This document shows positions 8,972 to 17,200 of a stretch of 64,000 bases of DNA, piece by piece. A program made the translations under genes and the position numbers. Below the pieces are notes generated by a model. It was not told the origin of the DNA. It was given only the letters and a program-made list of their open reading frames with translations, and did no database searches. Numbering within the stretch: position 1 is the stretch's first letter; the number at the start of each line of letters is the position of its first letter. The stretch comes from Mycobacterium sp. 1245805.9 (GTDB lineage Bacteria; Actinomycetota; Actinomycetes; Mycobacteriales; Mycobacteriaceae): positions 1 through 64,000 of the forward strand of contig NZ_LZKR01000070.1 of assembly GCF_001672915.1 (NCBI RefSeq). Reading direction: 5' to 3'.

Positions 8972-9382
8972 CTATCCGTCGAGCTCGATCCGCACGGTCA
9001 TCAGGTCGGTGCCCAACGCACGCACCATCGCGCTGTTGAATCGCGGCAGCGTTGTCAGGCGGGCGTGCGGGTCGTCGTCCGGCAGCGGCGAGGCGGTGCC
9101 CGCGCGCCAGCGGCCCCGAATGCGAATCCGAACCCGGTTGTTCGCCTGGATGTTTCGCACGTAGTCGGATGCCTCGCCGTGGTCGGACACGAGCCAGAAC
9201 GTGGCGCCGTCGAGTCGCCCGCCGATCGGGGTTCGTCGGGGTCGCCCGCTGTTGCGTCCGGTGGTCTCCAGCAGCACCTGGGTGGGCAGCCGCCGGGTGA
9301 CGGGGTTGGCGATGTGTCGATGGAAGAAGCCGGTGCGGCGACGTTTGCGTGCGCCTGCGGAGGTTGTCATGCGGAACAGCAT
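8972..9382 (-). CDS. Nitroreductase/quinone-reductase family protein (F420 Ddn-like, DUF385)
   Basis: About 136 residues. The segment VLLETTGRNSGRPRRTPIGG, then WLVSDHGEASDYVRNIQANN, are hallmarks of the deazaflavin-dependent nitroreductase family (Ddn and relatives), split beta-barrel F420-binding proteins. ATG 9382 is taken as start; ATG 9370 or TTG 9406 are alternatives, but TTG would place the start inside a palindromic operator. It lies upstream of the P450 on the same strand and divergent from the TetR gene. Confidence 0.85.
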   Translation of the reverse strand: MLFRMTTSAGARKRRRTGFFHRHIANPVTRRLPTQVLLETTGRNSGRPRRTPIGGRLDGATFWLVSDHGEASDYVRNIQANNRVRIRIRGRWRAGTASPLPDDDPHARLTTLPRFNSAMVRALGTDLMTVRIELDG

Positions 9383-9406
9383 TGTCGAGACTAGCGGTCT
9401 CGTCAA
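9382..9406. promoter_or_regulatory. Palindromic operator in nitroreductase/TetR divergent promoter
   Basis: The half-site TTGnCGAGAC at 9382-9391 and its complement GTCTCGnCAA at 9397-9406 flank a 5-bp centre. It sits between the nitroreductase-like start and the TetR GTG at 9429. Expected to be the TetR autoregulatory site (inference from position and symmetry). Confidence 0.65.
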
Positions 9407-9428
9407 TGGAAACGCTAGCCTTCACGCT

Positions 9429-10016
9429 GTGACGCCCCGACGGCCGCACACCGGTAACCGACGTAACGACGCGGCGGGGCGGGCGATCCTGCAGGCGGCG
9501 GCCGAGTTGCTCGCCGACGGCGGTGGGTCGATCAGCGTCGACGCCATCGCCGAGCGCGCGGGTGTCGGCAAGCAGACCATCTATCGCTGGTGGCCCTCGA
9601 AGAGCGCGGTGCTCCTCGACGCGATGATCCACCGGGCTCGGCAGGTAGCGCCGGCACCGGACAGCGGCGACCTGCAGTCCGACCTTCGCCTGTTTTTGCG
9701 CGCCACCTTCACCGCCGCGCCCGATAACCGCAGCCTGCTCCTCGGGGTGCTGCGGGAGGCGCTTGCCGATGATGCCACCATGGATCGGCTCGCGGCGTTC
9801 ACCACGGCGAGGCGCGACGAGTTGGCTGGGATCCTCGCCCGCGCGCGAGCCCGCGACCAGCTCCCCGCCGCCGGACCGTCGGCGACCGTTGTCGATCAGG
9901 CGTTTGGATTACTCTGGTACAGAATGATTTTCGCTCACGAGCCGCTCGATGAGAATGCCGCCGACCAGCTGGCGGCGGCGCTCGCGACGCAACTGCGCGC
10001 CGGTAAGGAGGATTGA
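9429..10016 (+). CDS. TetR family transcriptional regulator
   Basis: 195 residues. The N-terminal helix-turn-helix is at about residues 16-62, with the classic tail AERAGVGKQTIYRWWPSKSA; the ligand-binding half is helical. GTG 9429 is chosen because TetR homology begins a few residues on; upstream frame sequence overlaps the divergent gene. Likely represses the adjacent nitroreductase/P450 genes through the palindrome at 9382-9406. The 3' end overlaps the VOC gene's ribosome site. Confidence 0.9.
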   Translation: MTPRRPHTGNRRNDAAGRAILQAAAELLADGGGSISVDAIAERAGVGKQTIYRWWPSKSAVLLDAMIHRARQVAPAPDSGDLQSDLRLFLRATFTAAPDNRSLLLGVLREALADDATMDRLAAFTTARRDELAGILARARARDQLPAAGPSATVVDQAFGLLWYRMIFAHEPLDENAADQLAAALATQLRAGKED

Positions 10017-10018
10017 CG

Positions 10019-10417
10019 GTGGGCTTCGCGGTGGAACGGATCGACCATATCGTGTTGAACTGCAACGACGTTGAGGCCACCGCTGCTTGGTATGAGCGGG
10101 TGCTGGGCATGCGGCGCGAGACGTTCGGGCCGTCGGGGCGAACCGCCGTGTCGTTCGGGAACCAGAAGATCAACCTGCGACCGGTCGGGGCGCTGGCCGA
10201 CGATCCCGACTGGGTAACCGGGGCCGTCGAAGCCGCCGGCTCCGCGGACCTGTGCTTCGTCACGCAGGCGACGCCGGACGATGTCCGCGCCCACCTTGCC
10301 GCGTGCGGGGTCGACGTCGTCACCGGGCCGGTGACCAAGACCGGCGCGTTGGGGCCGATGACCTCACATTACTGCCGTGACGTCGACGGGAACCTTATCG
10401 AAATCGCGGTCTACTGA
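10019..10417 (+). CDS. VOC (glyoxalase/dioxygenase superfamily) protein
   Basis: 132 residues with the vicinal-oxygen-chelate repeats: RIDHIVLNCNDVEATAAWYE at the start and DVDGNLIEI near the end, the usual metal-ligand positions (His and Glu). GTG 10019 is chosen because AAGGAGG ends seven bases before it; TTG 10013 is too close. It follows the TetR gene directly and is probably co-transcribed. Substrate unknown. The 3' end overlaps the convergent cupin gene by 7 bp. Confidence 0.85.
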   Translation: MGFAVERIDHIVLNCNDVEATAAWYERVLGMRRETFGPSGRTAVSFGNQKINLRPVGALADDPDWVTGAVEAAGSADLCFVTQATPDDVRAHLAACGVDVVTGPVTKTGALGPMTSHYCRDVDGNLIEIAVY

Positions 10418-10878
10418 TCCTCGATCAGCGGATACAGCTCCGGCAGATTGACGACGATGGCCTCTTGGGTGCTACGCGCGATCACGACCTCGGCGGGGGA
10501 GTCGGGATCGGGATTTTCCTCCCGGTGCGGCAGGTACGGCGGGATGAAGACGTAATCGCCGGGCGCGGTGGCGATGCGCACCTCGTGGGCGCCGTCGTGA
10601 AAGACAAACTCCGGGTTGCCCTTTCGGACGTAAATCGCGGTCTCCGATTCGCCGTGATGATGGTTCGACGAGGCGGTTGCCGGTGACGCGTGCGTCTCAC
10701 CCATCCACAGCTTCTCGGCGCCGACCGACTTGCCGGACAGCGCGGCGAAGCGGCGCAGGCCCTCCGATTGCGCGGTGTCGGAACTGATATCCGACGCTTT
10801 GACGTGGTGCACCCGGTTGCGGGAGACATCGGTTGCCGTCTCGTCGAAGTTGGGATGAAATCCGTCTGAAGTCGCCAT
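10411..10878 (-). CDS. Cupin-domain protein
   Basis: 155 residues. The cupin motif 1 appears as NHHHGESETAIYVRKG (histidines and glutamate as metal ligands), with motif 2 in APGDYVFIPPYLPHREEN. Single-domain cupins of this type bind a metal and can be isomerases, dioxygenases or binding proteins. It is the last gene of a tight minus-strand run (3 bp after the flavin reductase), which suggests a shared pathway, perhaps detoxification. Confidence 0.87.
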   Translation of the reverse strand: MATSDGFHPNFDETATDVSRNRVHHVKASDISSDTAQSEGLRRFAALSGKSVGAEKLWMGETHASPATASSNHHHGESETAIYVRKGNPEFVFHDGAHEVRIATAPGDYVFIPPYLPHREENPDPDSPAEVVIARSTQEAIVVNLPELYPLIEDQ

Positions 10879-10881
10879 GGG

Positions 10882-12336
10882 TCAATTATCGTCCGCGGCG
10901 TCCCGGTAGGCCTCGAGCAATCTCAGCCACACTTCGCTGATCGTCGGGAAGCACGGCACGGCGTGCCACAACCGGTCGATGGGAACTTGGCCCGCAACGG
11001 CGATGGTCGCGGAGTGCAGCATCTCGGTGACTCCGGGTCCGCCCAGCGTGACGCCGAGCAGGTGGCCGCTATCCGCATCGACCACCATCCGGGCCCGACC
11101 GGTGTAACCGTCGGCGTAGAGCTTGGCCCCCATCACGATGTCGCCGATCTCCACGTCGATTGTGCGCGCCCGGTGCCCGGCGTCCTCGGCCTCCCGGGCG
11201 GTCAGGCCGACGGCGGCGGCTTCGGGGTCGGTGAAGAAGGCCTGCGGCACGGCGTAATGGTCGGCGGTGGTCGCGTGCGCGCCCCACGGCGCGGTGTCCA
11301 GCGGCTTTCCCGCCGCGCGGGCCCCAATGGCCGCTCCGGCGATGCGTCCCTGGTATTTGCCTTGATGGGTCAGCAGCGCCCGGTGGTTGACGTCGCCCGC
11401 CGCATAGAGCCAGCCGTCCTCGATGGCTCGCACCCGGCAGGTGTCGTCGACGTCGAGCCAGTCGCCCGGCGTTAATCCCACCGTCTCCAGGCCGATGTCG
11501 TCGGTGAGCGGTGCCCGGCCCGTGGCGAAAAGCACCTCGCTGATTTGCAATTCGGATCCGTCGTCCAATTCGAGGACGACACGTCCGTCGTCGGGTCGGC
11601 GCAGGGCGCGGACTGATGTGCCCAGGCGGACGTCCACGCCGGCTTCGACAAGTCCGCGCCCGATGAGCTCGCCCACGAAGGGCTCCATGCGGGGCAGCAG
11701 GCCAGGGCCGCGGGCCAGGAGGGTCACCTTGGAGCCCAGTCCCTGCCAGGCGGTGGCCATTTCGACGCCGACGCCGCCGGCGCCGACGACGGCGAGCCGC
11801 TCCGGGACATAGCTACTGTCGGTGGCCTGGCGGTTGGTCCATGGTCTGGCCTCGGCGATGCCGGGCAGGTCGGGGAGGGCGGGCCGGCTGCCGGTGCAGA
11901 CCACGACCGCGTGCCGGGCGGTCAGCACCGGCTGCTCGCCGGTGGGTGTGCTGACCGTGACTCGTCGTGGGCCATCCAACCGTCCGTGACCGCGGATCAG
12001 CGTGGCGCCGATGCCGCTCACCCAATCCGCCTGGCCGGCGTCGTCCCAGTCGGTGACGTAGCGGTTGCGCCGGCCGAAGACGCCCTCGGTGTTGATGGAA
12101 CCGTTGATTGCCTCGCGCGCGCCGTCGACCCGTCGGGCGTCCGCAACGGCAATCACCGGGCGCAGCAACGCCTTACTGGGCACGCAGGCCCAGTACGAAC
12201 ATTCGCCGCCGACGAGCTCGCGCTCGACCACCGCCACGGTCAGGCCCGACGCCCGGGCGCGTTCCGCGGCATTCTGCCCGATCGGCCCGGCGCCGAGCAC
12301 GACGACGTCGTAGTCCCGTTCGATGTCCGCTTCCAT
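10882..12336 (-). CDS. FAD-dependent pyridine nucleotide-disulfide oxidoreductase
   Basis: 484 residues, class I disulfide reductase fold. FAD motif [15 protein letters not shown] near the N-terminus; redox cysteines Cys46 and Cys51 in [13 protein letters not shown] (an unusual spacer where classic enzymes have CLNVGC); NAD motif [12 protein letters not shown]; second FAD motif [20 protein letters not shown]. The C-terminal dimer-interface His-Glu region is altered ([11 protein letters not shown]). Mercuric-reductase/mycothione-reductase-like; the substrate is not known. It sits in the minus-strand operon between the HAD and cupin genes with 3-bp gaps on both sides. Confidence 0.9.
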   Translation of the reverse strand: MEADIERDYDVVVLGAGPIGQNAAERARASGLTVAVVERELVGGECSYWACVPSKALLRPVIAVADARRVDGAREAINGSINTEGVFGRRNRYVTDWDDAGQADWVSGIGATLIRGHGRLDGPRRVTVSTPTGEQPVLTARHAVVVCTGSRPALPDLPGIAEARPWTNRQATDSSYVPERLAVVGAGGVGVEMATAWQGLGSKVTLLARGPGLLPRMEPFVGELIGRGLVEAGVDVRLGTSVRALRRPDDGRVVLELDDGSELQISEVLFATGRAPLTDDIGLETVGLTPGDWLDVDDTCRVRAIEDGWLYAAGDVNHRALLTHQGKYQGRIAGAAIGARAAGKPLDTAPWGAHATTADHYAVPQAFFTDPEAAAVGLTAREAEDAGHRARTIDVEIGDIVMGAKLYADGYTGRARMVVDADSGHLLGVTLGGPGVTEMLHSATIAVAGQVPIDRLWHAVPCFPTISEVWLRLLEAYRDAADDN

Positions 12337-12339
12337 GCG

Positions 12340-13032
12340 TCAGCGCCTCCCCTCGATGAGCCGCTCGGCTAAGTCGCGCATGTCGCTTACCACTAGGTCC
12401 GGCTGCGGCAGCCCGTCAACAGGCAGCGGTGGATTGCCCGGCCGGGTGATGAGAGCGGAGCTGAAGCCGACGTGTTGCGCGCCGAGGGTGTCCCAGACGT
12501 GCGCGGCAACCATCATGCAATCGGCGGGCGCCACCCGGAGCGTCTCGCACACGTACCGATAGACCGCCGGTGCTGGCTTGAAGGCGCGGCAGGCATCGAC
12601 GCTCAATTGCTGTTCGAAGAAATCGGCCAGCCCGGAATTCTGCAGCGCCGTCGGGCCGTTCGGGTTGGGTGGCGAGTTCGTGAGGGTAACCAGCCGAAAG
12701 CCGTTGTCGCGCAGAGCCGCGAGCCCCTCCGCCGCGTCGGGGAGCGCGGGCATCGTGAGCAAGCCGGTCTTTAGGCGGCCCACGTCGTGGTTGGTGACAT
12801 TCACGTGGTGGACGTCGCCCAGCATGCGCAGCACGCCCTGGGCCAGGGTGGAGAAGTCCACGTAATTCCCCGCCAGGGTGATCGTCATCGAGTACATGAC
12901 GAGTTGCGCGAACCACTCGCGCAGTACCCGTTCATCGCCGAACTTATCTACGAAAAGCGGTGCGAGCGAATCGATGTCGATGAGCGTCTCATTCACGTCG
13001 AAGACGAGCACGGACGGTCTGGTAATCGGCAT
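12340..13032 (-). CDS. Haloacid dehalogenase type II (HAD superfamily)
   Basis: 230 residues. HAD motif I with the nucleophile Asp12 in LVFDVNETL, which is the wording of (S)-2-haloacid dehalogenases; motif II is VTLTNSPP; the motif III lysine is in FKPAPAVYRYV; and VAAHVWDTLGAQHVG holds the last acidic/His region. It hydrolyses C-halogen bonds in characterised relatives. Third gene of a five-gene minus-strand run. Confidence 0.9.
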   Translation of the reverse strand: MPITRPSVLVFDVNETLIDIDSLAPLFVDKFGDERVLREWFAQLVMYSMTITLAGNYVDFSTLAQGVLRMLGDVHHVNVTNHDVGRLKTGLLTMPALPDAAEGLAALRDNGFRLVTLTNSPPNPNGPTALQNSGLADFFEQQLSVDACRAFKPAPAVYRYVCETLRVAPADCMMVAAHVWDTLGAQHVGFSSALITRPGNPPLPVDGLPQPDLVVSDMRDLAERLIEGRR

Positions 13033-13034
13033 GG

Positions 13035-13628
13035 CTAACCTTCAGCATTCTTCGGTGTGTGAACATCCGGCCGCAAATACGCGACCAGACATAAACAGAT
13101 CAAAGCCATCCCGGCGGCCGGCCACCTGAGTGCGACGACCGCCGCCAACGCGAAAACGCCAACCGTTACGAACGAGCGCATGCGCAACATCCTGCGCATC
13201 AGCCCGGTGACGTCCTCGTGGGCAGGGCGATCGACCACTTCCCAACACACTGCGAGATACGTGATATTGACGAGCACGAAGACGGATGCATACAGGGCCA
13301 CCGGCGCGCCGGCCAGCCTGCTATCGGCGATCCATTCGGTGGTGATCGGGATGAGCGACACCGAAAACAGGTGCGCGAAATTGGACCAGATCAGCCGCGG
13401 CGTCGCCTGCTCCGCGTAGCTGAACAGATGATGATGGTTGACCCAAACGATCGCGATGAACAGGTAGCTGACTACATAGCTGAGGCCCGTCGGCCAGAGC
13501 GGTAGCAGTGCGCGGAAGCTATGAGCGGTTGGCGGCTTGAGCTCCAAAACCAAAATCGTGATGAGGACAGCGAACACACCGTCGGAGAATGCTCCGACCC
13601 GGTCCGGGCCGGTCCTTCGCGCAGCCAC
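13035..13628 (-). CDS. TMEM175-family membrane protein (DUF1211)
   Basis: 197 residues with several hydrophobic helices. The N-terminal RVGAFSDGVFAVLITILVLE is the FSDG signature of the TMEM175 family; bacterial members form tetrameric potassium-permeable channels. It lies 2 bp from the HAD gene and 12 bp from the DUF427 gene, clearly one transcript. Why a channel would sit with redox enzymes is unclear. Confidence 0.88.
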   Translation of the reverse strand: MAARRTGPDRVGAFSDGVFAVLITILVLELKPPTAHSFRALLPLWPTGLSYVVSYLFIAIVWVNHHHLFSYAEQATPRLIWSNFAHLFSVSLIPITTEWIADSRLAGAPVALYASVFVLVNITYLAVCWEVVDRPAHEDVTGLMRRMLRMRSFVTVGVFALAAVVALRWPAAGMALICLCLVAYLRPDVHTPKNAEG

Positions 13629-13640
13629 GCCACTAACCCC

Positions 13641-14519
13641 TCACCGCGGCCCCGTGGGCGTTTTCCTGAGCACCTCGTCGGTATCGAGTCCCCGGTCGAC
13701 GCCGTGGGGTATTACGGTTTGGCCCGGCTCGAGGTGAAGCTGTTTTCCGTCGAGATATACGTCGATCTTGTCGGGTTCGAACGACACCAGGTTGGTTACT
13801 CGCCCAACCTCGGGCCAGGCGTCAACGTACGACCAGGCTGCGCGCTTGCGGCCACCGATGTCGTAGTAGGAACAGATGCCTTTGTATGGGCAAAAGGTCT
13901 GGAGGTCAACGAGTTTGAGAGTGCCTTCGTCGATATCCCCTCGCGGCACGTACCAGCGTGGCGCGAAACCCGATTCGTACAGCGCCAGCGGATGCTGGGT
14001 ATCCGCGATGACCTGCTCGCCATCCCGGACGACGAGATGGCGTGACGTGGAACGAATATCGATACGGTGATACGCGTCGGCGGCATGCCCGACGATGCGC
14101 TCGTCTTCCTCGTAGAACGCGTCCATGGCGCGCCATGCGAACGCCAGGCGCCCATCGAGAACCGCCGCCGGAAACGGCAGCGCGGTGTGCTGCCAGGCGG
14201 CCTGGTTAGCATCTTGCCCAGCGACTCTGACGCTGAACCACCTAGTCTCGCCCAGGTCGCGGTGATCAGTGACCCGGTCCTCGGCGACCAGAACGTCCGC
14301 CTCGATATCGCCGCGCGGGAAGTAGGCAACCGGGTAACGACCCGGCTCATGCAACAGAATGACGTCTTCGCTGTCAGCTATCCAATGATCCGCGAAGCAC
14401 ACTCTCATGCGCCGCCGCAACGGCTCGGCATACAGCAGGCGCGGTGGCACCGGCTGCTCGGTAAGGAAGTGCCCCACCGACCCGGTGGCCAGTGGGCCTT
14501 GCTGCCAGGCCAGCCCCAT
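13641..14519 (-). CDS. DUF427-domain protein (two repeats)
   Basis: 292 residues with two DUF427 units: one around RVCFADHWIADSEDVILLHE to ARWFSVRV-like ETRWFSVRVAG, the second around HLVVRDGEQVIADTQHPLAL through CPYKGICSYYDIGG. The PYKG..SYY core defines the family. ATG 14519 follows AGAGGGG. Function unknown in the family. First gene of the five-gene minus-strand run (DUF427, TMEM175-like, HAD, flavin reductase, cupin). Confidence 0.88.
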   Translation of the reverse strand: MGLAWQQGPLATGSVGHFLTEQPVPPRLLYAEPLRRRMRVCFADHWIADSEDVILLHEPGRYPVAYFPRGDIEADVLVAEDRVTDHRDLGETRWFSVRVAGQDANQAAWQHTALPFPAAVLDGRLAFAWRAMDAFYEEDERIVGHAADAYHRIDIRSTSRHLVVRDGEQVIADTQHPLALYESGFAPRWYVPRGDIDEGTLKLVDLQTFCPYKGICSYYDIGGRKRAAWSYVDAWPEVGRVTNLVSFEPDKIDVYLDGKQLHLEPGQTVIPHGVDRGLDTDEVLRKTPTGPR

Positions 14520-14570
14520 CGTTGTCCCCTCTCTTCCCGAAACCCCCTGCTGGAACTGCGCTTCCGTCGG

Positions 14571-15548
14571 TCATCGCTCCATCACAACGACCATCTTGCC
14601 GCTGGCCTCGCCTGCCTCCATCACCCGGTGCGCCTCGTGAATCTGGTCGAACGAGAAAACACGCGATGGCTTCGCTTCCAGCTTGCCCTCCGCAACCTGG
14701 CGCGCGATGTCTTGCAGCGGCACGTCGGACAGCGGGAAGCCCGGCGTCCCAAACACAAAGCTGCCGAAGAAGTTCCAGTTCACGCCGCTGGCCATGCGCA
14801 GCAGCGGGTTGAAATCACCGATGGGGTCGAGCCCGCCGAGCCATCCCGCCAGGCAGGCCGTGCCGCCGCGGCGCAGCATGTCGAGGGAGTCCAGGATGGT
14901 GCTGTTGCCGACGAGATCCAGGACGGCGTCGATCTGCTTTGCTTCGGGGAGGTGAGCGGCGAGGTCGCGGCTCTCGACCTCAACGCGCGCTGCGCCCAAC
15001 TGCTCGAGCATTGCGAACCGCCCGCGGCTCCGCGAGGTAGCGATGACCCGCGCCTCGGCGGCGACTGCCATCTTAAGCGCCGCCTGGCCGAGTGATGAGG
15101 TCGCGCCGCGCAGCACCAGCGTCTGTCCGGCTTGCAGATTGAGGTTGCGGAACAGGCAAGTCCAAGCGACCGCGTAGGTTTCAGGCAGCGCGGCCAAGTC
15201 CGACCACGGCAGCTCCGACTCGATGAGGGCGACGTTCGCAGCGCGCACGCGGGTGTACTCGGCGTAGCTGCCGTTGATTGTTCGGCCCAAACCTCCCATC
15301 AGCGCCGCGACCTTGGCTCCGACCGGGAATTCCCCGCCCGGGCACGAGTCGACGATGCCCACGCATTCGATGCCGCTGACTTCGGCGGCCTCGGCCCATT
15401 CGCCGCGCCTCATGTGCATCTCGGCGTGGTTGATTCCGAATCCCTTGACTTGGATCACGACCTCGCCGTCCTTGGGGAGCGGCTTGGGAATGTCGGCGTA
15501 GACGAGGCTGCCCAGGCCGCCGAAGCCCTTGAGGATGATCGCCCGCAT
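14571..15548 (-). CDS. Zinc-type alcohol dehydrogenase/quinone oxidoreductase (MDR family)
   Basis: 325 residues from MRAIILKGFGG, the usual opening of NADPH:quinone-oxidoreductase-like MDR proteins. N-terminal GroES-like part (GFGINHAEMHMRRGEW, PGGEFPVGAKVAALMGG); Rossmann stretch VLRGATSSLGQAALKMA; no cysteine set for a structural zinc is seen. ATG 15548 is preferred; ATG 15626, preceded by GGGGAG, would add 26 residues. Downstream of a TetR gene and of an operator-like motif at 15713-15733. Confidence 0.87.
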   Translation of the reverse strand: MRAIILKGFGGLGSLVYADIPKPLPKDGEVVIQVKGFGINHAEMHMRRGEWAEAAEVSGIECVGIVDSCPGGEFPVGAKVAALMGGLGRTINGSYAEYTRVRAANVALIESELPWSDLAALPETYAVAWTCLFRNLNLQAGQTLVLRGATSSLGQAALKMAVAAEARVIATSRSRGRFAMLEQLGAARVEVESRDLAAHLPEAKQIDAVLDLVGNSTILDSLDMLRRGGTACLAGWLGGLDPIGDFNPLLRMASGVNWNFFGSFVFGTPGFPLSDVPLQDIARQVAEGKLEAKPSRVFSFDQIHEAHRVMEAGEASGKMVVVMER

Positions 15549-15712
15549 GGTGGCCCCGCCTGGATGTTCCCGCACCACTGCGGGCGCGGTGGGCAACTGG
15601 GGTGAATCGGTGACGGACACTTGCATCTCTCCCCAAATCGTTAGTGGGCCTTCAGATATGAACGTGTGCCCCGAGCTGGCGCGCTGATGCGCCGACGGTC
15701 CGCATCCACTGA

Positions 15713-15733
15713 TTGGGCCAACCAACCCAGTAT
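15713..15733. promoter_or_regulatory. Operator-like site A: TGGG-N8-CCCA
   Basis: TGGGCCAACCAACCCA lies in the gap between the TetR gene ending at 15781 and the MDR oxidoreductase. It shares the TGGG-N8-CCCA frame and the tail AACCCAGTAT with the site at 18095-18115, and the frame with 17158-17176. Likely bound by the adjacent TetR paralogues. Confidence 0.6.
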
Positions 15734-15780
15734 TATGGGCTAGCGCACCATCTGTCCAGGGCGGACCGCCGGCAATTCGG

Positions 15781-16437
15781 TCAGGATTTACTTTTGCTGC
15801 GTGTCTTGCGGGCTGGGCGACGTGCCGCGAAGGAGCGGACGTAGTCGACGGCGGCGTTGACCGCCGCCCGCATCGGCTCCGGATCACCGGTGGCATACGT
15901 CACCATCGCGCCGCCCTGGTGTGCGAGTACCAGCGACGCGGCCAGGTGTCGCGGGTCGGCGTCGGGGCGCAGGTCGCCGCGGTACCGCATCGCCGTGAGG
16001 CCGGCCTGAAACAGCCCGATCCACTGGGCGTAGCCGGCGGAGAGATCGTCGTGCACTTCGTCGTCGGCGTCGATCAGCTCACCGGCCAATGCGCCGTAGA
16101 CGCAACCGCCGACACGGTATACGCCGTCGATGTCGGCCACGCAGGCATCGGCCCACGCCTGGAGCGCGTCCAGGGTGTCGAGGGAGCCCAATGAGGGTTG
16201 GGTGTGAAAGATGCGTACGTCCTCGCGGCGCGCCGCAACCACGTGACGTGTCAGATCGCGTTTGTCACTGAAGTAGTGCGAGATCTGCGAGCCACCCACG
16301 CCGGCGGAGCGCCGCACTTCGTCGATGCTGGTGTTGGCGACGCCGCGCTCGAACATCAGGCGCGCGGCGGCCTCGACGATCCGCGCTCTGGTCGCCCTCC
16401 CCTTGCTGGTGAGCCGTGATGCATTGTCGCCGTTCAT
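15781..16437 (-). CDS. TetR family regulator (paralogue 1)
   Basis: 218 residues. DNA-binding head RLTSKGRATRARIVEAAARL followed by SAGVGGSQISHYFSDK, the helix-turn-helix tail. It is clearly homologous to the gene immediately upstream (16439-17125), including the rare GSQ(I/L)xHYF recognition helix, so the two are a tandem duplication. The start ATG 16437 follows the upstream stop by one base (TAA-C-ATG), implying coupled translation. Binds, by inference, the three TGGG-N8-CCCA sites in this cluster. Confidence 0.9.
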   Translation of the reverse strand: MNGDNASRLTSKGRATRARIVEAAARLMFERGVANTSIDEVRRSAGVGGSQISHYFSDKRDLTRHVVAARREDVRIFHTQPSLGSLDTLDALQAWADACVADIDGVYRVGGCVYGALAGELIDADDEVHDDLSAGYAQWIGLFQAGLTAMRYRGDLRPDADPRHLAASLVLAHQGGAMVTYATGDPEPMRAAVNAAVDYVRSFAARRPARKTRSKSKS

Positions 16438-16438
16438 G

Positions 16439-17125
16439 TTACGTCGTCCTGCGCCGGGAACGGGCCCGGCGGGCCGGCCGTGGAGCACGCTCGTCGGGGG
16501 CGGTGGCGAACGTGCGCAGATAGTTGACCGCGAAACGGACCGCGTCGGCGTGCGGCCAGTCCTCGCGATAGGTGAAGGCCAGGGTGCCGCCCCCCTGATG
16601 GGCGGTGACGATCACCAGCGCCAACCGTCGCGGATCGGCATCCGCGACCAGGACGCCGGCGTCCTTCATCCGCTGGATCGACTGCTCGAGCAGGTCCACC
16701 CATTGCCAATAGCCCGCGCCCAGGGCTTCGCGCGTCGCAGCGTCGGACTTCGCCAGCTGCGCCGCGAGGGCGTGGTAGGTGGGTGTGCCGAAGTATCCGA
16801 TCCGCCGCAGGTAGCGCATGTTGAGGTCGATCCACCGCTCGAAGTCGTCGAACGACTGGAGGCCGTGCAGCCGGGGCTGGCGGTGAAAGTCCAGCACCAC
16901 GCCGATCTGGCGCCTGATGACCGCGCGGATAAGCGCGCCCTTGTCGGCGAAATAGTGTGCGAGCTGAGAGCCGCTGACCGATGCGGCCCTGCGCACGTTC
17001 TCCATGTTGGCCGCGGACAGGCCTTCAGTGACGATGAGCTGGGCGGCCGCCTCCACGATCCTGTCGCGGGTGGCGCGCCCCTTGGCGGTCAACCGTTGTT
17101 CTGCGTGAACATCGGGATGGGCCAT
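16439..17125 (-). CDS. TetR family regulator (paralogue 2)
   Basis: 228 residues. Head RLTAKGRATRDRIVEAAAQL, recognition region ASVSGSQLAHYFADKGALIR. Paralogous along its length to the downstream TetR, with the same W-(V/I)-L core in the ligand domain. The operator-like site at 17158-17176 lies about 33 bp upstream of its ATG at 17125, as expected for autoregulation. A basic tail (RRARSRRRTT) ends the protein. Confidence 0.9.
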   Translation of the reverse strand: MAHPDVHAEQRLTAKGRATRDRIVEAAAQLIVTEGLSAANMENVRRAASVSGSQLAHYFADKGALIRAVIRRQIGVVLDFHRQPRLHGLQSFDDFERWIDLNMRYLRRIGYFGTPTYHALAAQLAKSDAATREALGAGYWQWVDLLEQSIQRMKDAGVLVADADPRRLALVIVTAHQGGGTLAFTYREDWPHADAVRFAVNYLRTFATAPDERAPRPARRARSRRRTT

Positions 17126-17157
17126 CGCGTCAGGCTAACGCCCAGTGGCCGCCGACT

Positions 17158-17176
17158 ATGGGACATTCAACCCATT
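17158..17176. promoter_or_regulatory. Operator-like site B: TGGG-N8-CCCA
   Basis: TGGGACATTCAACCCA is placed just upstream of the second TetR gene (start 17125) and downstream of the hydrolase. It has the same spacing as the sites at 15713 and 18095. Confidence 0.6.
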
Positions 17177-17200
17177 AATCTGCGTGGCGCCCGCGGCCCC

